Below are positions 53,163 to 62,128 of a stretch of 64,000 nt of DNA, one piece after another; position 1 is the stretch's first letter, and the number at the start of each line of letters is the position of its first letter. The DNA comes from an uncultured Campylobacter sp. (GTDB lineage: Bacteria > Campylobacterota > Campylobacteria > Campylobacterales > Campylobacteraceae). Location of the stretch: NCBI RefSeq assembly GCF_937921625.1, contig NZ_CAKZTI010000036.1, forward strand, positions 121,088 to 185,087, written 5' to 3'. The notes beneath the pieces were generated by a model that did no database searches, was not told the DNA's origin, and worked only from the letters and a program-made list of their open reading frames with translations. A program made the translations under genes and the position numbers.

Positions 53163-53854
53163 ACGAAATTTTTAAAGAGTTAGCACACTTAAATGTGCTT
53201 TTGGTTGAGGACGACACGCAGTTACAAGGAGTTTTGGCCGGACTTCTTGCACCATATGTAAGCCAAATTTATAAGGCACAAAACGGGCAAGAAGGCTTTG
53301 AGTGCTTTAGCAAAAACGACATTGATATTATCATCACTGATATTAATATGACCCATATGAGCGGAACAACGATGGCAAAACGAGTTAGAGAGCTTGATGA
53401 GCGTGTGCCGATCATTTTTATTACGGCCTATGATACCGACGAAAATTTACAAAACTCACTAAACATACAAAATTCAAATCTGCTTAAAAAGCCATTTGAT
53501 AAACAGCAACTTTTAATCATGATATTAATGGCTACAAAAAATGGTTCAAATGCTAATAAGCGTTTAAATTTAGGTCGTGGCTTTAGCTATGATACGCAAG
53601 ATAGGTTGCTTTATAATGAGAACAAAAATATCGTTTTAACTAGAACTGAGCAGCGACTTTTGCATATCCTAGCGATAAATAAAGAGCGAGTCGTATCGTT
53701 TGAGATGATAGAAAATTTCACGTGGAGTGGCAAAGTAGCGTCATTTGAAACGATACGAAACTACATAAACAAACTACGCACCAAAACCTATACACAACTT
53801 ATCAAAAACGTTCAAGGACTTGGCTACAAGCTCTCGCTTGATGACGAAGTTTAA
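53159..53854 (+). CDS. OmpR-family response regulator
   Basis: This is a 231-residue two-domain regulator. The receiver has acidic EDD (17-19), the phosphoacceptor Asp61 in IIITDINMTHMSG, and Lys111 in LLKKPF. A winged-helix effector follows (LTRTEQRLLHIL ... ETIRNYINKLR ... VQGLGYKL). It is coupled to the upstream Cache kinase, and points towards a DMSO/TMAO reductase gene pair on the other strand, which it may regulate. That target is inference. Confidence 0.92.
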   Translation: MNEIFKELAHLNVLLVEDDTQLQGVLAGLLAPYVSQIYKAQNGQEGFECFSKNDIDIIITDINMTHMSGTTMAKRVRELDERVPIIFITAYDTDENLQNSLNIQNSNLLKKPFDKQQLLIMILMATKNGSNANKRLNLGRGFSYDTQDRLLYNENKNIVLTRTEQRLLHILAINKERVVSFEMIENFTWSGKVASFETIRNYINKLRTKTYTQLIKNVQGLGYKLSLDDEV

Positions 53855-53957
53855 AAATTTGCCTTTAAAGCAGCGTGTAAAATTTAAATTTAAGCGCAAA
53901 AAGTCAAATTTGAAAAATAATAGTACTATGATTTGATTTTCTAAAAGCGAGTTGTAG

Positions 53958-54011
53958 AGAAAATTTCGTCCTAAGAGTAGATATATAGTCTACCAAAGGC
54001 CGAAATTTTCT
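53958..54011. terminator. bidirectional inverted repeat between convergent genes
   Basis: AGAAAATTTCG (53958-53968) matches CGAAATTTTCT (54001-54011). An inner TAGATATATAGTCTA extends the structure. It lies between the ends of the response regulator and the cytochrome gene and could terminate both. Confidence 0.55.
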
Positions 54012-54041
54012 AGCTCATGAAAGACGATGCACAAAATAAAG

Positions 54042-54599
54042 TTATTCTATTGGAGCTTTACTTTGTAAAAATCTAGTCAAAGTTTGCGTTTCTGTCTCAT
54101 CAAGTCCAGCGTTGCCAATCATAGTTTTTATAACACTTGGCCAAACATTTACGTTAAACTCATCGTATCCGTGTAGTGCATGACATGCCCCACATCGCTC
54201 TTTAAACAACTCTTCGCCAGGTTTATAAACTTCGTCTAAATTTGATTTTAAAGCCTTTTTGTCAACTACTCCCTTAACGCTAACCTTGATCCATTCATTG
54301 TCATAGTCATCTTTTTGGACGCCATTTTTCTTGAAATTTTTATCGTTTTTAACACTTATGTCGCTCTCTAGGACACCTAGTCTAGCATAAGCCGTATTGC
54401 CCTCGCCAGGCACAAAGCCGTTATATTCGACTTCGGCGAAATTGCCGCTATCTTTTAATACCTTGACTTTTGCGCCCACAAAAAGCTGACCGATCTCTTT
54501 GCCGCCAACCTTATCTAAAATTTTAGCTGGCGTACCGACATAAGCATCGTTAGCAAAAAGCGCAGCACTAAGCCCTAAAAACATAACTATTTTTTTCAC
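54042..54599 (-). CDS. periplasmic mono-haem cytochrome c partner of the Mo-reductase
   Basis: This is a 185-residue protein with a signal peptide MKKIVMFLGLSAALFA. The N-terminal part looks like an SH3-type beta domain (GQLFVGAKVKVLKDSGNFAEVEYNG). The C-terminal haem site is CGACH (Cys136, Cys139, His140) with a likely Met ligand at KTMIG. It resembles the C-terminal domain of TorC and the cytochrome paired with the C. jejuni DMSO/TMAO reductase. Its gene follows the reductase gene by three bases. It would donate electrons to that enzyme. Confidence 0.88.
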   Translation of the reverse strand: MKKIVMFLGLSAALFANDAYVGTPAKILDKVGGKEIGQLFVGAKVKVLKDSGNFAEVEYNGFVPGEGNTAYARLGVLESDISVKNDKNFKKNGVQKDDYDNEWIKVSVKGVVDKKALKSNLDEVYKPGEELFKERCGACHALHGYDEFNVNVWPSVIKTMIGNAGLDETETQTLTRFLQSKAPIE

Positions 54600-54602
54600 T
54601 TC

Positions 54603-57101
54603 TTATCCTTTTTTTGCAAATTTTGGCTGAGAAAAGACCTCTAGGTTTGGCAATTCACCCTCAAATTTCTCGATTTGCACGAGTGCAGTTGCTTGATTTC
54701 CCATAGCAAGGCTTGAGGTTGGCTCGTTTGGTATTAGGACGTTTACGTTTCCGTGTCTGCAAAGTCCGTTTTTATCTGGATCCCACCAGCTGCCCTCTTG
54801 CATTCTAACAACGCCCTGTTTTACGTTTTTAGTCACGATAAGTCCTGCTAAAGTTTGACCGCGATCGTTAAAAATTCTTACCACATCGCCGTTTTCAAGA
54901 CCTCTAGCTTTTGCATCGTCTGGATGCATCCATACAGGCTCTCTGCCTTGAACTTCTTCAAGGTTTCTAAGCCATGTGTTGTTTAGTTGGCTGTGAAGGC
55001 GGTATTTTGGGTGCGGGGTTACTAAATTTAATGGATATTTTTTTGTTTTTTCCACGTCTCCTAGCCACTCCATCGGCTCCATCCAAGTTGGGTGCGCCTT
55101 GCAGTCATCATAAGCCGCTTTTGCAATCTTTTTAGACAAAATTTCAAACTTGCCAGATGGCGTTCCTAGGCGGTTGATGATAGGATTTTTTCTATATTCG
55201 GCCATAGTTACGTATTCGTGAGCGTGAGGCGGGACTTTAAACTCAACATAACCCTTCGCCCAAAACTCCTCAAAACTTGGCATACCTAGTTTTGCATCAT
55301 CGCCCTTTTTCTTTGAGGCATTATAAAACTGCTTGATCCAGTCCATTTCACTCTTGCCCTCACTAAATGCCATGTACTCTTTATCGCCAAATTCTTTTAA
55401 AATGCCGCAGTAAATTTGGTAGTCGTTTTTAGCTTGCTCGTATGGCTCGGCAATCTTGTGCATAGCTATAATAAATTTGTTTGTATGAGATTTTGTGATG
55501 TCATCTCTCTCTTGCTCGGTGGTAGCCGGCAAAACGATGTCAGCCATGCGAGCCGAAGCCGTCCAGAAGCAATCTTGCACGATAAATGTATCAAGCTTTT
55601 CAAATGTTTTGGCCATTAAATTTGTATCTGGCGCATGGTGGAATGGATTGCCGCCAGCCCAGTATGCCATTTTTATAGTCGGATAGGTAATCTTTTTGCA
55701 GTTAAAATCGACCTCTTTGTCAGGGTTGTTTATGCAATCAAGGATTCTTGAAACAGGAATAGCAATATTGCTGCGGTTTTTCCACTCGCCCTCAGTTGAT
55801 GGTACGATGCCGATAGCTCCTAGTCCGGGGAAAGCCGTAGATGTCGTAGCAGAGCCGCTTGCAAGTGCAAGTGCGCTACCGTTTGGCGCAGCTGGACTTG
55901 GGCAACCGCCGTCAGAGTAGTGGTAACCAAAGCCATATCCGCCACCAGGCAAGCCGATCTGTCCAATAAACGCAGCAAGCGTTATCATCATCCAGTGAAA
56001 CTGCTCACCGTGATGTGCGCGCTGTGGTCCCCAACCGCCCATTAACATAGTACGTTTTGAGCCAAAAATTTTAGCCAAATTTATAATATCCGCCTCGCTT
56101 ACGCCACAAATTTTTGCTGCCCAAGCCGCATTTTTCACGACTTTATCCTCGCTCTCGCCTTTGAGATAAGCGATAAATTGTTCTGAGCCATTTGTATATT
56201 TTTTTAGAAATTTCTCATCAGCCACGCCAGCGTTCATCATCTCGTAACATATCGCCATCATCATAGCAACGTCGGTTGTTGGATTGACGAAAATGTGCTC
56301 TGAGTTTAGATAGTTTGCAGTGTTGTTATAAACTGGATCGATCGTGATGACTTTGATACCACGTTTTTTCATCTGTTCTTTTAACTTACGAAAATAAATG
56401 TAGCTCTCGTGATCTGCCACGCCCCATGCGATCTGGTTTGTATTGATCGGATCAGCTCCCCATATGACGACAACCTCGGTGTTTTTGAGTATCACAGGCC
56501 ACGCAGTAACAAGAGAGTTGCCCTCATCAGAGCCTGCAACGTGTGGCGTAATTGCACTAATAGCATGCTGCGAGTAGTTTAGCGTGCGAGTCGTGTAGCC
56601 GCCAATGATATTTAGCATACGGCCAAGAAGCGTTTGTGGATTGTTAACACTACCAACGCTATACCATCCGTAGCTACCGCCGTAGATTGCGCTACCGCCA
56701 TATTCTTTATTGACGCGTTTTAGTTCGTCGGCTACTAGTTTAAAAGCCTGCTCCCAACTTATCTCAACCCACTCGTCCTTACCGCGCATTGATTTATCGC
56801 TTTGATAGCCTTTTTCAAGGTATCCTTTGCGCACGCTTGGACGTGCGATACGAGTTTGATCGTAGGTTCTAGCAACCACGCCTTGAGTTAGACTAACTGG
56901 GTAAAAGTCAATCTCGCTGGCATCTAATACACCTTCAAATTTACCGTTTTTAACTAGCCCTTTGATAGCACCAAAATGGCTTGCGCTCATCTTTGCAGGC
57001 GTGTCGCTCATTAGGTTGTCACTTATGAGACTTGTTGCGTTTAAGCTACTTGCGCCAGCGGCTGTAGCTGCTGCAGCTTTTAAAAAATCTCGTCTTTGCA
57101 T
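54603..57101 (-). CDS. periplasmic molybdopterin DMSO/TMAO (S-/N-oxide) reductase
   Basis: This is an 832-residue bis-MGD enzyme. ATG 57101 has AAAGGAG upstream and gives a twin-arginine signal RRDFLKAAA; the longer frame to 57221 adds 40 unsupported residues. The active-site element GGSYGW holds Tyr144 and Trp146, and Ser177 lies 33 residues after the Tyr. That is the spacing of Tyr114, Trp116 and the Mo-ligand Ser147 in Rhodobacter DMSO reductase. No N-terminal Fe-S cysteine motif is present, consistent with the TorA/DorA class. The C-terminal domain has EPVWMHPDDAKARGLENGD. In the genus this enzyme supports oxygen-limited growth on TMAO and DMSO. A truncated second copy lies just upstream. 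Confidence 0.92.
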   Translation of the reverse strand: MQRRDFLKAAAATAAGASSLNATSLISDNLMSDTPAKMSASHFGAIKGLVKNGKFEGVLDASEIDFYPVSLTQGVVARTYDQTRIARPSVRKGYLEKGYQSDKSMRGKDEWVEISWEQAFKLVADELKRVNKEYGGSAIYGGSYGWYSVGSVNNPQTLLGRMLNIIGGYTTRTLNYSQHAISAITPHVAGSDEGNSLVTAWPVILKNTEVVVIWGADPINTNQIAWGVADHESYIYFRKLKEQMKKRGIKVITIDPVYNNTANYLNSEHIFVNPTTDVAMMMAICYEMMNAGVADEKFLKKYTNGSEQFIAYLKGESEDKVVKNAAWAAKICGVSEADIINLAKIFGSKRTMLMGGWGPQRAHHGEQFHWMMITLAAFIGQIGLPGGGYGFGYHYSDGGCPSPAAPNGSALALASGSATTSTAFPGLGAIGIVPSTEGEWKNRSNIAIPVSRILDCINNPDKEVDFNCKKITYPTIKMAYWAGGNPFHHAPDTNLMAKTFEKLDTFIVQDCFWTASARMADIVLPATTEQERDDITKSHTNKFIIAMHKIAEPYEQAKNDYQIYCGILKEFGDKEYMAFSEGKSEMDWIKQFYNASKKKGDDAKLGMPSFEEFWAKGYVEFKVPPHAHEYVTMAEYRKNPIINRLGTPSGKFEILSKKIAKAAYDDCKAHPTWMEPMEWLGDVEKTKKYPLNLVTPHPKYRLHSQLNNTWLRNLEEVQGREPVWMHPDDAKARGLENGDVVRIFNDRGQTLAGLIVTKNVKQGVVRMQEGSWWDPDKNGLCRHGNVNVLIPNEPTSSLAMGNQATALVQIEKFEGELPNLEVFSQPKFAKKG

Positions 57102-57236
57102 CTTTTCTCCTTTGTGAAATTTTGTGGTTAGTTTAAAATATAAATGTAATTTTAAATAAAAAGTATAATAAAAGTATAATTTTAAAAAATTTGTAAAAAA
57201 ATGCCCGAAGAGCTCGGACACTATAAGTTTTATGCG

Positions 57237-57574
57237 TTAGGTTTTTGAAAACACCTTTACTCTTGGAGCATTGCCTGTAAATTTCTCGATATTTACAAGA
57301 GCTGTGTGAGATATATTGCCTTGTGCAAGCTTTGATGTGCCCTTATCAATAGTTAGGACATTTACATCGCCATGAACACACATAGATCCTATCTCACCAG
57401 GATTTTGTGGATCATACCACGCACCCTCTGCTACGCAAACTACATCTTTTCTGACATCATCTGTTACAACAGCACCACATAAAATTTTGCCACGTTTTGA
57501 TGAAACAACGACTAGATCACCATTTTCAATGCCTTTTTGTTTAGCATTTTCTGGATTTATCAGAACTGGCTCAC
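57237..57574 (-). pseudogene. C-terminal fragment of a second DMSO/TMAO-reductase-like gene
   Basis: A frame ending at TAA 57237-57239 reads REPVLINPENAKQKGIENGD, then GAWYDPQNPGEIGSMCVHGDVNVLTIDKGTSKLAQGN and FTGNAPRVKVFSKT. It is clearly homologous to the last 110 residues of the intact reductase next to it but not identical. It is cut abruptly near 57575, where unrelated plus-strand coding sequence begins. No start or catalytic domain remains. Confidence 0.8.
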
Positions 57575-57576
57575 GC

Positions 57577-57897
57577 TACTTCGCCGAGGGAACAAGCGGG
57601 CAACGACTCCAAAACCTTTTGCGTTGATAAACAAAGGCGTATCGTCATAAAAAACAAAGAGGAGATAGCGCTAACGAAAGCGGAATTTGACATCTTTATC
57701 TACCTTTATGAAAAAGAGGGGTTGGTCGTGCCAAGGGAAGATATTTTGATAAATTTGGATCAGGCGAAATTTCAAAGCGGACTAAAAAGCATCGATGTCG
57801 CCATAGGGCGCTTGCGTCAGAAAATAGGAGACGATCCTAAAAATCCGCGATTCATTCACCCCGTGCGCGGTATAGGGTATAAATTTATCAATGCGTA
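57577..57897 (+). pseudogene. response regulator reduced to its DNA-binding domain
   Basis: An open frame without a start codon begins at the breakpoint and reads ...REQAGNDSKTFCVDKQRRIVIKNKEEIALTKAEFDIFIYLY, then VPREDILINL, SIDVAIGRLRQKIGDD and HPVRGIGYKFINA. That is the winged-helix domain plus linker of an OmpR-type regulator. The whole receiver domain is missing. It overlaps the kinase gene by seven bases, as an intact regulator-kinase pair would. A deletion joining this gene to the reductase remnant explains the structure. Confidence 0.78.
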
Positions 57898-59168
57898 ATA
57901 TATCTATCATCAAACTCATATCTTTTTTCTTTTTTGCCGCGCTCATTACGGTAAATTTAGCATTCTTCATCGAATCAAAAAGGCAGGTAAGAGACGCAGA
58001 GTACCTTACTTATGAGCGCTTTATGCTGGGTATGCGTATACGAGGACAAGTAGAAGATAACGCAACTAAGCAACTAGCGCAAATTGGCCTTAAAAATAGC
58101 GAGCTTGATCCTATTAAGATCAGGCAAGGTGGCGAAAAAATTTTTAGCGACTCGTATACCGATATGATAAGGTATAACAAAAAGCTCTACTTTGTACCTA
58201 GATTTTCTTCTATTGATCCTAAGATGTTTTCACGCATTATGGATGCGGCAGGGCTTGAGCTATCAAGCAAAGATGACATCGCGAAAAACGATGTGCCTTT
58301 AGAAAATTTAGAAGAAATTTCTTCGCATAACATTTGGATACTTTGGCTTATAGTAAATATCGTAATGGTGGCTTTTTTCATAGTCGTCTTAAAAAAATTG
58401 CTGAGGCTCAGAAATTTAAAAAATATGATAAGAAGGGCAGGAGAAGAAGACAAATTTAGATTGCTAAAAGTAGAAGCAAATGATGAAATAGGCCAAATCG
58501 CTAGCGAATTTAACACGACGATGCAAAAAATAGATGCGATAAAACAGGCTAAAGCGCTATTTTTACGCAACATCTTGCACGAATTTCGCAACCCGATAAT
58601 GAAGGGGCGGATCATGGCGGACATGATAGCCGAAATCTTACGAGACGATAAATTTAAAAGTAGATTAAAACAAATTTTTATAAGGCTTGAAATGATACTG
58701 GGCGAAGTCGTCAAAGTAGAAAAACTCGTATCCAATGAATGGGAGCTTAAGAAAAATAAGCACCGAGTTATAGACATCGTCGATCACTCGGTAGATATGC
58801 TTTTGCTAAAAGACACGAGCCGCATAGAAGTGCGAGCAGATATGGAAATAAGCGCGGTTGAGGTTGATTTTGAACTTTATGCGACTGGAGTTAAAAATTT
58901 GATCGATAACGTCTTAAAATACTCTAGCGGCAAAGTCCTTGTAAATATAGATAAAAATGCCGTCTGTATAAGCAGCACGGGAGATGAGCTGGAACCGGAA
59001 AGACTCGATTTTGAAAGAGCTTTTAACAGAAAGGTAGAGACGTCAAATTCAGGACTTGGTCTTGGACTTTATATTGCAAATCAAATTTTTAAAAAACACG
59101 GCCATACTTTAAAATACAAGCACAAAGATGGTAAAAATAATTTTCTAATATGTTTCATAAACACTTGA
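57891..59168 (+). CDS. ArsS/CprS-like sensor histidine kinase
   Basis: This is a 425-residue inner-membrane kinase. Membrane segments lie at about residues 8-27 and 148-168, enclosing a periplasmic sensor of about 120 residues. A HAMP-like linker follows, with the phosphorylatable His230 in ILHEFRNPIMKG, an N box NLIDNVLKYSS and a G box SGLGLGLYIANQI. The sequence style matches the ArsS (Helicobacter) and CprS (Campylobacter) group. Its own regulator is truncated, so it is orphaned unless it cross-talks. Confidence 0.88.
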   Translation: MRNISIIKLISFFFFAALITVNLAFFIESKRQVRDAEYLTYERFMLGMRIRGQVEDNATKQLAQIGLKNSELDPIKIRQGGEKIFSDSYTDMIRYNKKLYFVPRFSSIDPKMFSRIMDAAGLELSSKDDIAKNDVPLENLEEISSHNIWILWLIVNIVMVAFFIVVLKKLLRLRNLKNMIRRAGEEDKFRLLKVEANDEIGQIASEFNTTMQKIDAIKQAKALFLRNILHEFRNPIMKGRIMADMIAEILRDDKFKSRLKQIFIRLEMILGEVVKVEKLVSNEWELKKNKHRVIDIVDHSVDMLLLKDTSRIEVRADMEISAVEVDFELYATGVKNLIDNVLKYSSGKVLVNIDKNAVCISSTGDELEPERLDFERAFNRKVETSNSGLGLGLYIANQIFKKHGHTLKYKHKDGKNNFLICFINT

Positions 59169-59873
59169 TCTAAAAATAACTTGTTTATTAATACTTATAA
59201 ATTATTTTAAGCTCGTTATTTGCGCTGATTAATTCATTTATAAAGCCTAACAAATCTGTTATTAATAGTACAATGGCGCCTCTGTGATATCCGCCATATT
59301 TTTTTGGTTTACGATAATTCCGAGATTTTTTAGATATTTAGTCACTCCGCAGAAGCCACAATAAGGTAGCTGAAGAAGAATTCACACACGCACGCTAAAA
59401 TTTAACGGCTCTTTCGTCGTGTAGAAAAGATAAAATTTTAGTAGAGTACGGTATGGGGGCGTCTAAATTTAAACGTGATCGTTTTGGTTGATGCGCGGCG
59501 TTAAATTTTATACGACTTGTTAAGACTGTGGCGATGAGTAATTTTAAAATTTTGATTTTGGCGTGGGTAAAATTTAACGACAGCGCGTTCTGTCGTCGAG
59601 GTATAATGTATGGGTATCTGGCGGTATATCGACGTAGTGGAGATTGGCAAGTGTTGCATATAAACGAAGCGAATTAAAATAAGAATGCGGATGAAATTAG
59701 CGCCGCGTGATACATATAAATAGCAGCATGCCCCGTAAACGATGTGATTCGCGATAAAATTTTGCGTAAATTAAGGCGAAATTTAGCCGACGAAATGAGA
59801 ACGGATTTAAAATTTAACCGTTTTTTCAAGCGAATTTTGCCACAATTGCGCTCAAATTTTGTTGGGGCAAAAG
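59169..59873. other. 700-base gene-free region
   Basis: AT-rich up to about 59390, then mixed with RAATTY words (59398, 59433, 59463, 59502, 59541 and 59569). A frame from 59744 to 59965 has no ribosome site and runs into the ABC gene, so I do not call it. This marks the right edge of the AT-rich island. Confidence 0.45.
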
Positions 59874-61427
59874 ATGAAAAAATATACCAAGCAAATCCTC
59901 GCGATGCTCGCGCTAAACGCGATCTACAGCGGCTCGGGGATCTTGATTTTAAGCTTTATCAATAAATATCTACTTGACGGCACCGAAAGAGGCGGGCGCA
60001 TCATCGCGCTATTTTTCGCGCTCTTGGCGATATTTCTGCTGCTTTCGGTGCTAAGCCGCATCATGCTTTGCAAGATGGAAAACGACTTCGTATTCGATCT
60101 GCGCACCAAGATCATCAAGCAGATCATCGATACGAAGTTCGAGCGCATCGAGGCTGCGTCGAAGGCAAACCTGCTTGCATCCCTTTCCAGCGATATTTCG
60201 CGCCTGACCGAGGGCTTTATGCGCATCTCCGAGCTCATTCAAGGCGCGATGATCGTGCTGTTTTGCGGCATTTACGTGCTATACATCGCGCCTATGATGT
60301 TTGCGTTTTTATTCGTCTGGATCGGCGCGCTGATGATTTTCAACCGTTTTTTGATGAAAAAGGTCATGCAAAATTACGATCTGTACCGCCAAAACGAGGA
60401 CGTTTTGTATAAAAACTACGCCGCGGCGATCGAGGGGCATAAGGAGCTGTCGCTAAGCCTAGCCAAAGCGAAGAGCCTATACGAAAACGACTTTTTGCCC
60501 AACGCGCAAAATTTACGCCAAAGCTCGCTGCGAGCCGAGGTTTACGGCGCGTTTGCGAGCAATTTTATGAACGTGATGATGCTCGGTGCAGTGGGATTTG
60601 TGCTTTATTTTGGGCTAAGCGGGGGCAAAGCGGAGCTCGCAAACGCCGTAACGATCGCGCTTACGGTGCTTTTTTTGCGCGCGCCTTTGATGATGCTCAT
60701 ATTCTCGCTTCCTAGCGTGCTGCGCGCCAAGATCGCCTACGCAAAGATCAAAGAGTTAAATTTAGACCCGTTCGTGCAGGGCTTCGAGCTTGCGCAAATG
60801 CAGCCGTGGCGCAGATTGGAGCTTAAAGACGTGAGCTTTTCGTATCCGGGCGGGAAATTCGGCATCAAGGGGGTAAGTTTGCAGCTAAATGCGGGCGAGA
60901 CGGTGTTTTTGATCGGCGAAAACGGCAGCGGAAAATCGACGCTTTTTATGATCTTAGCGGGCCTTTATACGCCGCAAGCAGGCGAAATTTTAGCCGACGG
61001 CGCGGCCCTTAAACCCTCCGATCTGCGCGCCTACAGCAATAACATAAGCGCGGTTTTCAGCGATTTTTATCTCTTCGACTACGCTACGGGCGATGCGGAC
61101 ATCGCGCGCGAGTGGTTGGCGCTCATGCACCTGCAGGATAAGGTTGAGCTAAAGGGAGCTAAATTTAGCACCACGAGCCTATCTAGCGGGCAGCGCAAGC
61201 GTTTGGCGCTCGTAAGCGTGCTGATGGACGGGCGAAAATTTTTGATGCTTGACGAGTTTGCCGCCGATCTCGATCCGCAGTTTCGCGCAGAGTTTTACGA
61301 GCGGATTTTGCCCGAGCTGAAATCGCGCGGATATACGATCTTTGCGATCTCGCACGATGATAAATACTTCGGCGCCGCAGATAAAATTTATAAGATGCAA
61401 AGAGGCGAAATTTCGCGCATAAAGTAA
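59874..61427 (+). CDS. ABC exporter, fused membrane and ATPase domains (YojI/SyrD-like)
   Basis: This is a 517-residue half-transporter. Six membrane segments fill residues 1-290, and the ATPase domain follows with Walker A GENGSGKST, signature LSSGQRKRL and Walker B FLMLDEFAADLD plus the H-loop ISHD. The shape and the short signature match the cyclic-peptide/siderophore exporter type (YojI, PvdE, SyrD). No biosynthetic genes are adjacent, so the cargo is unknown. I use ATG 59874 rather than TTG 59859; GGGGCAAAAG precedes it. Confidence 0.9.
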   Translation: MKKYTKQILAMLALNAIYSGSGILILSFINKYLLDGTERGGRIIALFFALLAIFLLLSVLSRIMLCKMENDFVFDLRTKIIKQIIDTKFERIEAASKANLLASLSSDISRLTEGFMRISELIQGAMIVLFCGIYVLYIAPMMFAFLFVWIGALMIFNRFLMKKVMQNYDLYRQNEDVLYKNYAAAIEGHKELSLSLAKAKSLYENDFLPNAQNLRQSSLRAEVYGAFASNFMNVMMLGAVGFVLYFGLSGGKAELANAVTIALTVLFLRAPLMMLIFSLPSVLRAKIAYAKIKELNLDPFVQGFELAQMQPWRRLELKDVSFSYPGGKFGIKGVSLQLNAGETVFLIGENGSGKSTLFMILAGLYTPQAGEILADGAALKPSDLRAYSNNISAVFSDFYLFDYATGDADIAREWLALMHLQDKVELKGAKFSTTSLSSGQRKRLALVSVLMDGRKFLMLDEFAADLDPQFRAEFYERILPELKSRGYTIFAISHDDKYFGAADKIYKMQRGEISRIK

Positions 61428-61670
61428 AGCGGCTAAATTTTAAAATTCTACGCGAAATTTCGCGCTGGAATTTGGCGTATAGATGAAATTCCGCCGTAGA
61501 ATTTCGCCGCGAAATTTTACGATTGAAATTTAAGTGGCAAGGCGAAATTCGCTTAAAATTTTACAGCGCAAATTCCGCTTCAAGCCCCTATGCTAAAGTT
61601 TGCAGTAGATAGAATTTTGCCTCTTTGGCGCAAATTGCAAAAATTTAACCGAAATTTACTAAATTTTGAT

Positions 61671-61676
61671 TATACT
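61671..61676 (+). promoter_or_regulatory. putative -10 box of the cytochrome c553 gene
   Basis: TATACT in AAATTTTGATTATACTGCAC lies 30 bases before the ATG at 61707, with AGAAAGGATAGG as ribosome site. The preceding stretch (61430-61620) is again packed with AAATTC/AAATTT words. Confidence 0.55.
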
Positions 61677-61706
61677 GCACCCACAATTTAAAAAGAAAGG
61701 ATAGGA

Positions 61707-62027
61707 ATGAAAAAAGTTCTTATTGCATGTGCTGCGGTTGCGGCGTTTAGTTCGAGTTTATTCGCCGCTGATGGCGCTACATTGTATAAAAAATGCGTGG
61801 CCTGTCATGGAGCTAACGCCGAGAAGCCTTATCTCGGCGGCAAAGTACCTGCGCTAAACACCCTAAGCAAGGAAGATATCATCGCTAGCCTAAAAGGCTA
61901 CAAAGACGGCACCTTGGGCGAGGGCAAGGGAAAATTTGGCATGATGGGTGTTATGAAAGGTCAAGCAGCTTCGCTTAACGACGAATCGATCGAAGCGCTA
62001 GCTGATTTCATCGTTTCTAAAAAATAA
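61707..62027 (+). CDS. cytochrome c553
   Basis: This is a 106-residue periplasmic class I cytochrome c. The signal peptide is MKKVLIACAAVAAFSSSLFA, and haem attaches at CVACH (Cys30, Cys33, His34). The axial Met lies in FGMMGVMKGQ. Such small cytochromes shuttle electrons from the bc1 complex to cytochrome c oxidase or peroxidases in Campylobacter. It is a single-gene unit. Confidence 0.94.
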   Translation: MKKVLIACAAVAAFSSSLFAADGATLYKKCVACHGANAEKPYLGGKVPALNTLSKEDIIASLKGYKDGTLGEGKGKFGMMGVMKGQAASLNDESIEALADFIVSKK

Positions 62028-62040
62028 TTTCAAACTTCAT

Positions 62041-62063
62041 TCGGCGGGCTTCGCGCTCGCCGA
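62041..62063 (+). terminator. terminator of the cytochrome c553 gene
   Basis: TCGGCGGGC (62041-62049) pairs with GCTCGCCGA (62055-62063) with one G-T pair around TTCGC, 14 bases past the stop. Confidence 0.6.
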
Positions 62064-62128
62064 GCTTTGCTTAACCTTAAATTTCAAAATTCTACGCTAA
62101 TATCACGTAAAAATTCCAAAGGCTCATA

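Noticed and set aside
59744..59965. Frame overlapping the start of the ABC exporter
   Set aside because: Arg/Lys-rich chance product over RAATTY repeats, overlapping a well-supported gene.
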